A DNA stretch of 64,000 nucleotides, taken from NCBI GenBank assembly GCA_025267735.1, contig CM046305.1, positions 38,771,108 through 38,835,107 of the forward strand. The letters run 5' to 3'. The notes below the pieces were generated by a model. The model was not told the origin of the DNA. It searched no databases and saw nothing but the letters and a program-made list of their open reading frames with translations. How positions within the stretch are numbered: the stretch's first letter is position 1; every line of letters begins with the position of its first letter. Source of the DNA: Mactra quadrangularis. Its lineage: Eukaryota; Mollusca; Bivalvia; Venerida; Mactridae. Positions 11,831 through 22,514 of the stretch are shown here, in pieces. A program made the translations under genes and the position numbers.

Positions 11831-12115
11831 TAGACACTAACAACTGTGGGCCACTTTATACATTAGTGGACCACTATCTACCGTGGTCCCCCATATAATG
11901 TGTCCTGCAGTAATGATGTGGTTCCCTTATACAGTGCTTGTACCCACGTCCCACGTACAAGCATACGTGTTTCAACCTATATCTAATTTGGAAATATCTA
12001 GAAATTGATTTTGTCCGGACTGGTTTAAGTGACCAATAATTTAAGTAAATATTTAATGTTTACCAAAGATAGTAAAATGAATAACCCCATGATATTACAG
12101 GGAAGCTATTTGGTC

Positions 12116-12345
12116 ATGAAATTTTTCTACGGCCATTCTCCCTCCTACCAATGATGTAAGGCAGTTGTCAGTCACTGACGAAAGTATGCGCTTAGTAGTT
12201 GGTTAACAGCTTAATCCAGAAATTTGGCCTTTCCAGGAGGAGTGAATAGGTTGACTGGCCGCCGTTATATAACCATTGTGTTGCTACGGCGTTAAACCCA
12301 ACAAAAACAAACAAAACAAACAAAACAGGGATGCCATGTCTTTGT
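12116..12345 (+). mobile_element. SINE family I, plus strand, headless
   Basis: Body from GTCATGAAATTTTTCTACGG through TTGTGTTGCTACGGCGTTAA to an A-rich tail (CAAAACAAACAAAACA). It is flanked by ACAGGGAAGCTAT (left, about 12,100) and ACAGGGATGCCAT (right, about 12,326), an imperfect target duplication. The uninterrupted site ACAGGGATGCTAT exists in D2 at about 25,608. With the minus-strand copy at 13,713-14,037 it forms inverted arms around the segment that is flipped relative to D2. Confidence 0.75.
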
Positions 12346-12540
12346 TAGTAGCACTTTTCCGCGTATATATTTAACAGCCCTCGTATGTCCATAGGATTGG
12401 GTGTATTTTGTTTTCATATTACGTTGTTCTTTACATATACATGTATGTATTGTATCTTACACATGTCACTTTAATAAAAATCTTACTTACTTATTCACTT
12501 AACTATTTTACTCCAATAATACCATCATAATATATATAAG

Positions 12541-13712
12541 GCCAGTTATTGCGATTCGAATACAAATGTTGTTTGATTTTATCAGGCTAGAAATTTTAAT
12601 GGAATCACACTAAAGCATGTACAATAATCTGAATGTTGCATTAAACAATATTTGTAAAGTACAGCCACTTAACTTGGATGTCATAGAATAATAAAAATAA
12701 TTAGATATACCCCAATATCGAGTAGAGTATTTGTCACAGTAAACACTAGTAATATCATCGACTAGAAAAAATAAATATTGAAAGTTGTTTCCTTTTCATA
12801 ATAAATGAAAGTTGTTTTACAGAATATCAATACCAGCGAAAAGTGTACCCTTGTTATAATGAAAATATTGACAAAAATGTGAATCCCACTCATATGGCAT
12901 TGACTCTCCTTCATACTCGGTAAACAGATTCATTTGAATACGCTTAATTGGTATTTAGGACGATAGCAAACTTGGTGTTTAGTCTGTATAAATTCTACAG
13001 TCAGGCAAACATAACACGTAAATGGAACCAGAGACTAACAAAAGCTGAACGTGACATATTGGAAATAATCAAATGGCAAAAAATCAAACATAAGATTATA
13101 TTTATTAATTCAATCGTAAAACAAGCCGAGTTTTAATGGAACTATTGAATACCAAGCCATATGTTTTTGTCTGTGAAAGTTTTGTACTTGATCGATTGAT
13201 GGGAGAGAAATTCATTTCGTTTAAGCCTGCTTATGCACACGTTGTTTTGTCAGGAATTAATTCTGTCTGGTAAAAATAGATGAGATGCTGGTCGTTTTGA
13301 AAGCCAAGATAAAACATTATTGAGGTCTGTTATTAAAGATACTTAATTTGATTAAAAATTGATTATTGAGCGCAAGAATGCTACACTTCCTATTAAAGGC
13401 GTCGTAAGCCATGTAAAAATGTTAAAATGAATTAAGTTATTTTCATGTATGAATCAGTTACATAATGCCTTTCATGCCTCTAACATTTTATTTAGTATCA
13501 ATTAAACATATTTGAAAATAAGAATGTGATAAGATGAATAAAATTGATATGAGAGGTTATGAGATTGAAGAAAAAACCTTAAATTCCATATCCAGAAAAG
13601 TACGTATTTAAGGATAATATCGAAAATATTAGTTTAACTGACATATACATTAAATACGCAATTTTCATGGACTGATTTATATAATATACTAACAAAGACA
13701 TAGCATCCCTGT
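12541..13712. repeat. Segment inverted relative to duplication D2
   Basis: Reverse complement matches 25,616-26,797 of D2 along its whole length (about 1.2 kb), while sequence on both sides of the block is collinear with D2. A 62-codon frame at 12,948-13,136 is matched, with a few substitutions, by 26,206-26,394 on the other strand. It has no recognisable domain, is flanked by nothing gene-like, and I do not call it a gene. Confidence 0.8.
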
Positions 13713-14037
13713 TTTGTTTGTTTTGTTTGTTTTTGTTGGGTTTAACGCCGTAGCAACACTATGGTTATATATATATATATAACGGCGGTCAGTCAACCTA
13801 CTCACTCCTCATGGAAAGGCTAAATCTCTGAATTTAGCTGTTAACCAACTACTAAGCGCATACTTTCGTTAGTGACTAACAACTGCCTTACATAATTAAA
13901 AATCATTGGTAGGAGGAAGAATGGCCGTAGAAATAATTGCATGACCAAGCTCCAGGAAAGTATGCCCCGCCCGGGAATCGAACCCACGACCCCTCGATCA
14001 GTAGACTGCGTGCTACCAAATGAGCTAACCGGGCGGC
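13713..14037 (-). mobile_element. SINE family I, full length with tRNA head
   Basis: On the minus strand it starts with a tRNA-like head at 14,037: box A TTAGCTCATTTGGTAGCAC, then box B GGTTCGATTCC in the context GGGTCGTGGGTTCGATTCCC. The body follows, then GTGTTGCTACGGCGTTAAAC.. and an AAAAACAAACAAAACA tail near 13,713. This is the best copy of the family in the window and defines the element as tRNA-derived. The TATATATATATA near 13,768 is a local expansion within the tail region. Confidence 0.9.
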
Positions 14038-14072
14038 TTTTCTATTATAAGTAAGTCTACGTCTCTAAATTA

Positions 14073-14587
14073 TGGTGGCATAGAGGTGACATGGAGATAT
14101 ATTTAAACTTTACGTGGCCACGTAATAGCTTTGCGTGGCCACGCAGTAGCTATTACGTGCGCACGTAATAGCGTTTACGTGGCCACGTAATAGCTTTACG
14201 TGGCCACGTAATAGCTTTACGTGCGCACGTAATAATTGACCAATGAGAGTTGTCGAAATTGGCGGCCATTTTTCGACAACCTTCATTGGTCAATTATTAC
14301 GTGCGCACGTAAAGCTATTACGTGGCCACGTAAACGCTATTACGTGCGCACGTAATAGCTACTGCGTGGCCACGTAAAGCTATTACGTGCGCACGTAATA
14401 GATACTGCGTGGCCACGTAAAGCTATTACGTGGCCACGTAAACGTTATTGCGTGCGCACGTAAAGGCTACTGCGTGGCCACGTAAAGCTATTACGTGGCC
14501 ACGTATTAGCTACTGCGTGGCCACGTAAAGCTTTTACGTGGCCACGTAAAAAATAAAATATATTTCCATGTCACTTCAATGCCACCG
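14073..14587. mobile_element. 515 bp palindromic MITE built of ACGTGGCCACGT units
   Basis: Terminal inverted repeats GGTGGCAT..GTGACATGGA (14,074) and TCCATGTCACTTCAATGCCA (14,564-14,583), flanked by TA on both sides (14,071-72 and 14,588-89). The inside is an unusual ladder of 18 short palindromes, TACGTGGCCACGTA or TACGTGCGCACGTA or one-base variants, spaced every 21-22 bp: six left of the centre and twelve to its right. At the centre ACGTGCGCACGTAATAATTG starts a 40 bp arm (14,219-14,258) repeated inverted with two mismatches at 14,271-14,310. The TA flank suggests a Tc1/mariner-type mover, but that is inference. Absent from D2. Confidence 0.85.
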
Positions 14588-14589
14588 TA

Positions 14590-15704
14590 CTAAATACATA
14601 CACAGTACGAACCTTGAAATAAATGTAAGATTAAACGCGAGCATTGAAAGCAGAAAAAAATGAACCAACGTTAAAATCTAAGAGCTTAATCCTATCTCCC
14701 TGACCAAATACTTCACAAAGGAATGATTAAATCAAAGCGCTAAAAGCGCTTTCGGAATTGGGCTTTTGGTAGAATAAACGAACACAGATTTACGATAACA
14801 AACGGAAGCGACACAAGGGAACTTTCTCTTACATGAGCTAGATTTGATATAATTCAAGAGCACTAACATCATACCGTCTGCTTATTTACGTGTAATACGG
14901 ACAACATTTATCGAAGCAGTAATTATTCTTTCAATTGCGCACCATTTCTTTAATGGTGAACTTTAATGTTAAGACAAAACGAATGGGTAATAATGATATA
15001 CTGCAACTCTTGATGTAGGATAAATTTTGATAAACTAATGTTTATTTTATAGTTATACTTCTAAAAGACACAATAACATTTACTTACTATATATCAAATA
15101 TTTAGCTAGACTATGCGAATTATGACCCTATTATCATAAAAACTTGGAAATATTTTATACTTATTATGAGTATAATTATGGTATAGCAGATCAAATCTCA
15201 AGTTATAGTTAATAAATGGCTTATAATTAATAAATGCACTCATGGACGGGTACATTTGGAAAAATTCAGGGGGTTTCAGACCCCCTGACCCCCATCTCTC
15301 TAGATCCGCCTATGGATATTCATGAAATTTAGTTCGACCTCTCAAGTAAAGAGGCAAATTATGATTCGTTCATGAATATTACTTTTTGCACAGAACGTCA
15401 GTTAGTTGTACGCGTTCATATTCGGGACAATATGTAACGTAAGAATTCTGATAACTTTTAATTGAATTGTCTAGCAAGATCGCAAGTTAAAAATTAAACC
15501 AAGAAGATGCTTTGATACAAGTCATTTGATATGATTAACTAGATCCTATATCTATCTTCAAAATCACATTCTGCCACAGTAATCAAATACCATTTTAATG
15601 TTGATAAATAAAGACAAACCAAATTGGTCTGAGAAAGTAAGTACAAGTGAAAAAGAAAGGGACATGTTTAAAAATGTAGAATCCGTAATATTAAACAAAA
15701 AGCT
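14590..15704. other. Intergenic part of D1
   Basis: 14,590-14,985 has no counterpart in D2; from 14,990 the sequence matches D2 from 26,890. It includes a G/C tract (CAGGGGGTTTCAGACCCCCT near 15,270) resembling the ends of non-autonomous hAT elements, present also in D2 near 27,402. No gene recognised. Confidence 0.5.
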
Positions 15705-16300
15705 ATCACGAAATGTCAAATGTGAAAATGACAAAACAAAACAACGGGTCAAACCGGCCATATTACATAAACATAAATACGATACTTACAATGTTCATGT
15801 CAGAAGCCTTATAAAACACAAACAATTTCGGGCCAACATATTGATAATCACAGATTTGTAATGTATAATATTATCCCTCTAAAATTCTAAGATATTTGTA
15901 TTCATATTTCCGCTAATTTAAACATTGGTGTTGATGTGACATTTCAGACAATAGTTAACCTTTATCGTTTGTCTGTTTCCTTCTTATCCACGAAATACCA
16001 AATGTAAAAATTGACATAACAAAACAAAGGTTTAATCAAACCACCTTACATATATATATAAAAGTCACCGACAATGCTTATGTCAGAAGTATTATAACAC
16101 TGGTATTAAAAACAAAATAAATCAGACTATCATATCGATTATCACAGGCTTGTAATATATTAATAATCTCTCTCTAGCTTTCTAAGATATTTGTAGTCGG
16201 ATCTCCGCCCATTTAAACAATGAAAATTGGTGCTGAAGTGACATTTCAGACAATAGTAAACATTTATTCTTACTCTGTTTCCTTCTGTTATCAAATGTTT
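15705..16300. repeat. Local tandem duplication, ~300 bp unit
   Basis: Two direct copies offset by 290-301 bp: for example ACATTTCAGACAATAGT near 15,939 and 16,240, and CTAAGATATTTGTA near 15,887 and 16,182. The same pair is present in D2 (about 27,970-28,560), so it predates the D1/D2 duplication. Confidence 0.7.
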
Positions 16301-16469
16301 ACTATAGCAGTAATAAGTTTATGTGATATAGTAATACATGTACTTCCATGGTAAATACAGACAGAGGTAATTGATTTTCAACTCAAGTGAATCTTTATGA
16401 GTTTAATCTTAATACTTTAATTTATAAACTGTGAACAATGTTTCTCTAAGTAATATATTCGGCGGATTA

Positions 16470-16897
16470 TATTAGCTTCATCTATTAACTGGTTTGTTTT
16501 TTCAGAGTATTGATTTTACAATACTATCATATTGTTTTGAAATAAATTTCAATCCATTTTATTGTGGATCCAGTGGCTGTTTTTACACTTCGTTTTATAA
16601 TAACTGTAATGTCAAGTAGTTATTTAAGTTTGACATTTTGTTTTACGTCCTATGACTACCCTGTTAGGGATTCATATTTCGGGCGGACAAATCACCACAT
16701 TCATGTAGTTCCCAATTCAAATTATTTTCCATATAAATTATTTTACATCCATTACGAGATTTATAATTATGTAATATTTGAGGGCATTACTATTAGGAAT
16801 ATTGAATTGAGAAACAATAAAATATTATTTGTTATACATGTACAACATTTGTATTAGTACGTGAATGCCAATGGATAGAGCAGAAAACAATTATAGA
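16470..16897 (+). other. 428 bp block nearly identical between D1 and D2
   Basis: Counterpart 28,738-29,165. I find one mismatch (near 16,545) in 428 bp, while the next ~370 bp downstream differ at roughly thirty positions plus indels. A 97-codon open frame without an ATG (16,564-16,857, ending HVQHLY) is identical in both copies, and TTTTTTCAG lies just before it at about 16,505. The single mismatch creates a stop in the upstream extension of the frame in D1 only. The protein has no domain I recognise. The block may be a conserved exon, a recent gene-conversion tract or a separately inserted repeat. Confidence 0.6.
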
Positions 16898-18239
16898 ATC
16901 AATTAAGGAAATGTTTGTATTCACTGTAAAGATTTTGATGTTTTGTCCTTGTAAAGAACTGTACATTTGCCCTTCTTATTTGAAAAGAATTCAATCACTA
17001 ATATTGACAAGAGGAAGAACAATTATAAAATCAATCATAGGAAATATTGTCAAAGTGGTAGGATTTACGTCCAGTGTTATACATTACAATACTTCTAGTA
17101 GACAAAATGACACAATGTTGATTTTATCATATCAATGCAAGAAGTTTTATGGCGTCAAAAAATATTTATTCAATATTATCATAACTCTGACTTTGGATGT
17201 CTCGTCATTTGCGCTCGAAGTACTGATAAGTACTAAGTTTTCGTATATTGCCTTGTTTTATTAGATTCCTATTTGAAGTGATTGTGGACAGTTTTGATGC
17301 TCTATGATTGAACAGATCATTATTTTCCTTATGTTATTGAAATCCAATCACTAATATTGACAAGAGAGAGAACAATTATAAAATCAATCATAGGGAATAT
17401 TGTCTTTAAACTAGTAATTACGATCGTACCTCTGGTAGACAAAATGACAGAACGTTGATTTTGTGTATTATTATACCATACGTAATTTGTTCACTATATA
17501 GCCTAATGTGACGTCACCGGATGACAATTCGTAATGTTACCCTCTTATCTGGACATCACCTTTCGGTCCGCTTAACGCAGTCGGAGACTACTACGTTGAA
17601 GTTTGCTAAAGCCGTGGTTGACATTACTTGTCAAGGGTGAACATTCCGTTATATCGCCCACTGTAGGATATGATGATATTTATATATTAACGCGTTCACA
17701 AAAGCAAGAAATAATAACAATAATAATTATATCTAATGAGGCAAGTCAGTTGAGAGCCTCCCTGAGAGCCTCCACAATATTTACGACGAAAAAGACAATA
17801 TCATATAATAATGAATTTGAAAGAAATGAGCAAATATCATGAAAATATTATGAAAACGTAGTAAAACAGGTACATATATTTTTATGCATATAAACAAGTA
17901 AGAACAAAAAGACAAAGAACAAAAAACATAATCATGTGCTTAACGTATTCCCACAAGAGTAGAACCAAGTTATGTGGTTTTTAAAGAATGGGGGCTATTT
18001 GATTGACGTACATAGAGTGATATGTTATTCAAGAATTTTGATTCAGAATATGCTAGATAATTTCTCAAGACTTCTAATCTATGTTAAGAAATGTTTAGAA
18101 AGTTATTTGAATAAAAACTTTCAGGGATATACAGGCAAATAACTGTGCCTCAAGCATAGAAGCAAGTTTAGTCTTTTAAACAGCATTAAGAACGTAAGAA
18201 ACCACTAACTAAAGCATTTGTCACTGATAGCATTCAACT
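16898..18239. other. Intergenic part of D1 with an old internal duplication
   Basis: A ~350 bp segment around CAATCACTAATATTGACAAG (about 16,990) recurs near 17,345, both followed by AATTATAAAATCAATCATAG and later GTAGACAAAATGACA. Open frames here (for example 16,911-17,264) are broken by indels in D2, so they are not genes. Confidence 0.55.
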
Positions 18240-18530
18240 GAACGAATTAAAACATGTGAAATACACATTGTTGAAAACAAAAGTAGGATACTGAGGGAAC
18301 CACCAAGCTATTTATAGATTTTTTATATGTCGTACTTGCTGAAATTAAACATTTTCATTGGTCGCTTCCTGTCTTTTCAACATTATTACGCGGTCAGGAC
18401 ATCTTTTTAATAGAATTATACTAATGTTGCACAATAACAAGCTCTAGTATCTTCTCATCAGTAAATGTATATTTTAACACAAAACTATTTTTAGCTAACC
18501 TGACCCACGTGAGTCTAGTTAGGAAACACC
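18240..18530. repeat. Dispersed repeat, inverted relative to 44.59-44.89 kb
   Basis: Reverse complement of 44,590-44,890 shares, in the same order, GAAAACAAAAGTAGGATAC, ATACTAATGTTG(T)GCA, TTCTCATCAGT, ATTTTAACAC and TTAGCTAACCTG. The end CTAACCTGACCC..GTCTAGTTAG is a short imperfect inverted repeat. It is absent from D2, which is deleted between about 30,585 and the following MITE. Confidence 0.6.
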
Positions 18531-18944
18531 CCAAATATTACGAGAAAATAAAGAAATATTCTGCCAAGTAATATAATAGTGTGTCTATGTCATTCACCGT
18601 TATAAAAAAACATAATTTAAAATCAGGAAATATGAAGTTGAACTTTTGTCTTGCAATTCCTTTATTCCGAACAAAAAAGAAAATAAGGGAACAATACTTT
18701 ATTTCTCAAATTATACATAATAGTAATAAATACGAATTATTATTGATTATTATCAAAATACTCGATTTTAATGTGCCATTTGATAACGTCGCTGCGACAT
18801 CTTTTTCTGTGACACTTTCCCCAGCGACAAATAAAAAACTCGAGCTATGACAGTGGGTAGCTCTGATATCGTTACATTATATTGTTGGTCTGACCTAGAT
18901 GGGAGTGAAAAATGATTGTTTATTTCTTTTCGAACAGTTTTATC

Positions 18945-19034
18945 TACAGGCAGTCGGCACGGTCCCTAATCAAAAATACTTAAGATACATGTATATATAG
19001 TGCTTTTGATTCGGGACCGTGCTTACCGCCTGTG
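18945..19034. mobile_element. 90 bp hAT-like MITE, GTTTTATC target duplication (D1)
   Basis: Ends (T/C)ACAGGCAGTCGGCACGGTCC and its complement ending ACCGCCTGTG, flanked by the 8 bp direct repeat GTTTTATC (18,937-18,944 and 19,035-19,042). The same insertion is at 30,601-30,690 in D2, so it predates the duplication. A truncated relative lies near 43,340. An 8 bp duplication fits hAT elements. Confidence 0.75.
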
Positions 19035-19079
19035 GTTTTATCTTACTTGCGCTTCATATAATTATTGTCAGGTCTTAAC

Positions 19080-19172
19080 CACATGGAATTGTCATGTTAC
19101 CTCCCTTATACACATGTATATAAACGGCATGTTTGAAAAAATCAATGGGAGGTAACATGACAACTCCCTGTG
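19080..19172. mobile_element. 93 bp hAT-like MITE, GTCTTAAC target duplication (D1)
   Basis: Ends CACATGGAATTGTCATGTTA and TAACATGACAACTCCCTGTG, flanked by GTCTTAAC at 19,072-19,079 and 19,173-19,180. The matching copy is at 30,736-30,828 in D2. Confidence 0.75.
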
Positions 19173-19735
19173 GTCTTAACTCTATATTAAATTTGTTTTT
19201 AATTACCTTTGCATACGCACTGTCAAAGCATTGTAATTTTACTTTACTGTTTGACGTGACAAGTAATCTCGTTTAATGACATAAATGCATTTGTTGTCGA
19301 AATATCATCATTGATCACTACGTTATGTAATTCTTTTGTAAAATTTCTGCAATTAAGATATTTACAGCCATAACTTACGACACTTCTATGTGACTTACGT
19401 TTGAAAAGCGTGGTTTATTATATAGCATTATATTTGATCAATAATAGCATGCATTGTATAACATTATAAGTCATGAAACTTAAACAACTTTTCTATAGGA
19501 TGAAGTTCTGAATACTAAATATAGTAAATATATATCAAACCTTTGCGTAATGGAAATAACAGATTATGATTTTCTCTTTTTTGTGTCATCTTTGATGTAT
19601 AATGTTGTTAGATATGGCTTTTACTGTTTTATACATGTTGTTCCTGGTTGTAACATTTAATGTATGTTTTGTGATGTAAGCCACGTTGTCACAATGTATA
19701 TCAAAATAAATATAATGGCTATTGGCTAATATATT

Positions 19736-20128
19736 TGTAGCAGAGGTATAAAAACTGGACTTGTCCTCATTTACCTTCAAACTAGCTTTTATGGCGACGA
19801 GTGTCCGCTTGCGTCTCGAGAGGTCGTGGGTTCTAATCTCCAGTCGGAGCAATGGATTTTTATCGGGTTATATTTGGCGCCCATCGTAAATTCTCTCTAG
19901 GATATATGTGATTGCATCAAAATGTCCTACAGACTATCAAGCTCCGAGAATTCGAGAAAGAGTTATGTTAAGGAGGGTGTGTGTGTAGCAGAGGTATATA
20001 TAACGGCACTTGTTCTCCCTTGCCTTCAAGCTAGCTTTTATGGCGACGTGATAGAGTGTCCACTTACGACTCGAGAGGTCGTCGGTTCGAATGTCCGTTC
20101 GGACCAATAGATTTTAACCGGGTTATAT
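19736..20128 (+). mobile_element. SINE family III dimer, D1-specific insertion
   Basis: Two tandem tRNA-like units (19,736-19,876 and 19,985-20,128), each GTAGCAGAGGTATA.., AGCTAGCTTTTATGGCGACG, a box B-like GGTCGTSGGTTCKAAT and a tail CCGGGTTATAT. D2 at about 31,275 lacks the whole ~390 bp and reads straight through CTAATATATTTAAG, which defines the empty site. TATATTT-like sequence at both ends is the likely target duplication. A minus-strand single unit lies at 38,690-38,830. Confidence 0.8.
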
Positions 20129-20317
20129 ATTTAAGTCTAATATACAACACCTAAAGTTAAAGTGAAAGTGTGGTTGAAAGTCTGCAACCATATACATGTT
20201 CAGACGACTTTACAATTTTTGTTCTGTAACCCCAGATCATTGAAATCACCCTCTGGCAGGCAATCTTTTTACAACAGGGTGGAGAGGAACAACTGTAGGT
20301 TAATTTCTTGCTCAAGA

Positions 20318-20400
20318 AAATAAGCAGTGCGCCGAGTGGGGTGCGAACCCGATACATCTCAATCCCTAAGCGCGCATCCTACCATTTGGCCCCTGATACA
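20318..20400 (-). mobile_element. tRNA-like SINE head, D1 copy
   Basis: Minus strand contains a box B-like GGGTTCGCACCCC and a box A-like region (CCAAATGGTAGGATGCGCGC). The counterpart is at 31,488-31,572 in D2, where box B is GGGTTCGAACCCC. The SINE body could not be bounded. Confidence 0.55.
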
Positions 20401-20737
20401 CTAAACACTTGCTTAGCAAGATGGACCTTAATGTCAAACTATTAGAGAAAAATGAAATAAATAAAACCTAATGACATAGAAGGTCATCAAATATAAAATT
20501 TAGATACCCAGTATATAGGATAAACATAGTATGTACAACATTTATGTCTTTGTTTTTATGGAATTTTACGTCACATTCAGCTTTAAATTTTGGAATGGCT
20601 GAATGAACTAATATATGCATTTCTTTATTCTTTTTTCTATATGGTTGTATTGTTCTCCTCATTATCGTTTAAACTAATTAGTTTTAGCTCGACTGTGAAA
20701 CAAGTTCTTACAACTTAGATTGAACACTTTCGAGTCT

Positions 20738-20886
20738 GCTTCCTGGTCCCCCAGTACTGAGCTAGTAGGAAACAATTTATTGCTCAAAGAAAAAACGAAG
20801 TATGTGATGGATGGGAATTAAACCAACGCGAAGCGGGCTATCCAGTGATTACCAGTCCCACGTCTTAACCGCTCGACCATCCCGCT
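20738..20886 (-). mobile_element. tRNA-derived SINE, D1 copy
   Basis: Minus strand starts AGCGGGATGGTCGAGCGGTT AAGACGTGGGACTGG, a tRNA-like box A with D-loop followed by an anticodon-arm-like segment, then CGTTGGTTTAATTCC as a degraded box B. Counterpart at 31,908-32,056 in D2. The 3' arm does not pair properly with the start, so it is a SINE and not a tRNA gene. Confidence 0.6.
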
Positions 20887-22333
20887 TTCATAATCGTTAT
20901 TATAGCAAGTACCTATAGGATTTTACCAAATATCTTTAGATTGTGTATCCATTCATAAAATAGTAACTTGTTTTCACGATTCAGCATAACCTTTCTCTTA
21001 CATTTGTAAAATTGATGAAAGTTGCTATACGTAGGCATACCAATATGAAGAAAAGTTGAAGGTTCCAATAAAAAATTCCATGACATGTCAATTTCACGCA
21101 GATCGAATGTAAATAGGACTACATGCACGCCCCGTCAATTTCATTAGATATCTCATGGTTTTACTTCAACATGTTGAACATTTATGAAATTTGCCTAGAA
21201 ATCACATACTTCCGAAAAGCATGCTTAAATCTCAAATTAGAATTTCATGGTTTTACTTAAAAACGTTTAATATTTATGAAATGTGCCTAGAAATCACGAG
21301 TTTCTGAAAACACGCTTAAATCCTAACGATATTTCACAAAAAACATCTCACAAAAATGTAAGTGGTGTTACTCAAGTTAGAATCTTCTGTAATTTTATTC
21401 CTATAAACAACTAGCTATGGTATTTAATTACATGAACTGAGTTCACTGGCGCAAAACAGGGTCATTCTGATATCGTTTTTGCCAAACACAAAATGCTCCA
21501 TTGCTTAATGGGCATTGTAGTAAATTTATTGCAGTCAAATAACTTACACTTACTATAAAGAGCTGTGAAGACTTAAGTCTAAGATTTACGTGCGAACATG
21601 TTCAGTGTCTAGAGCCATGAGAGTGTGCTCTACAGGTAGAAAGTAAACAGAGCTCGCTTCTGATTGGTATTCCAGCTCACGTGACGAGGTTCTGTCCTCT
21701 GATTGGCTGGCTGCACTGCTAGTTGCCACTAGGCGGGCACCTGCACTATTCTGGTCATTTCTCGGTGTCCAATCAGAGGTTCACATCAGCAAAAAGTGTA
21801 AACAATATGTAGTCGCATTTTGCTTTTATGATACTTTAAATACGCATGACAGAATCACTTTATTTAGTGTAAAAATCTTTACTTGATATTTTGTGAAGAA
21901 TAAAATCAAACCTGGCAATATGCATATATTTCTTGACAAAAATATTGCAGCATGTCTTATATTCATTTTTACAAACTTGTTATTCAGAAAAGTCTTCTTT
22001 CACCAATTTTAATGGTTACATGTAACATATGTGGTAGTTGTCCTTTTGTAAAGCCGACAGAGCCAAATCACTAACCCTTCACATCGGCGCGCAATATTAA
22101 AAAAAACATCAGCAGTTCATAATTATGGTCTATGATAGCAGCCTTTCCGATAAGGTCCATCTTTATTTTTACATAGATGAACAAGTGTACATTACCAGTT
22201 TAACTTTTTTCCTAATACAGTAACAAGGACATACTTAAAGATAAAAAAGTAGGTCTATAATAAAGTAAACGTGTTTACTATTATTTAGCGAAGGGACTTT
22301 TTACGCAACGTTTGCACTTGTTAAGAAATCAAA
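20887..22333. other. Upstream region of the C1q gene, mostly within D1
   Basis: Intergenic. Homology with D2 ends at 22,258, so only the last 75 bp before the ATG are unique. No clear TATA box; the 5' end of the transcript cannot be placed. 21,600-21,790 contains D1-specific GC-richer sequence missing from D2. Confidence 0.5.
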
Positions 22334-22514
22334 ATGTTAAGCTGTTTTATAATGCTAGCTTTTGTTCAGTGTGTTCTTGGTTTAGTGGTGGATTCACCGT
22401 CTACGACAGATGCATTGACCATAATGTTAGCTGAAGAAAAGCAATTAAGAATGCAATTAGCAAGTCAGGTGGCTGATTTAGAGAATAGATTCGACTCATT
22501 CCAAAAGGAGTGCA
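22334..22514 (+). CDS. C1q domain-containing protein, exon 1 (signal peptide and coiled coil)
   Basis: Encodes residues 1-60 plus one base of codon 61. The ATG at 22,334 is followed by a typical signal peptide (MLSCFIMLAFVQCVLGLV, cleavage likely after about residue 16-18), a short linker and an amphipathic stretch (residues about 31-58, EEKQLRMQLASQVADLENRF) predicted to form a coiled coil, ending in a cysteine. It ends at a strong donor, GTAAGT, at 22,515. Signal peptide, short coiled coil and one C1q domain is the common architecture of invertebrate secreted C1q-domain proteins, which act as pattern-recognition lectins in molluscs (family knowledge). The coiled coil probably drives oligomerisation. 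The gene is read as broken because exon 2 carries a transposon. Confidence 0.85.

Larger units (their letters stand above)
11885..22258 (+). repeat. Segmental duplication copy D1
   Basis: Collinear with D2 (about 25,398-33,129) except for an inverted block (12,541-13,712 against 25,616-26,797), extra SINE/MITE insertions in D1 (12.1, 13.7, 14.1 and 19.7 kb), D1 sequence absent from D2 (for example 18.31-18.93 kb) and an extra MITE in D2. By eye single-copy parts differ by about 5-10%. The left border begins near CCCATATAATGTGTCCTG. The right border is at 22,258, only about 75 bp before the ATG of the C1q gene. Confidence 0.85.

Noticed and set aside
16911..17264. 117-codon plus-strand frame
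   Set aside because: It is broken by indels in D2 and has many substitutions without codon pattern.
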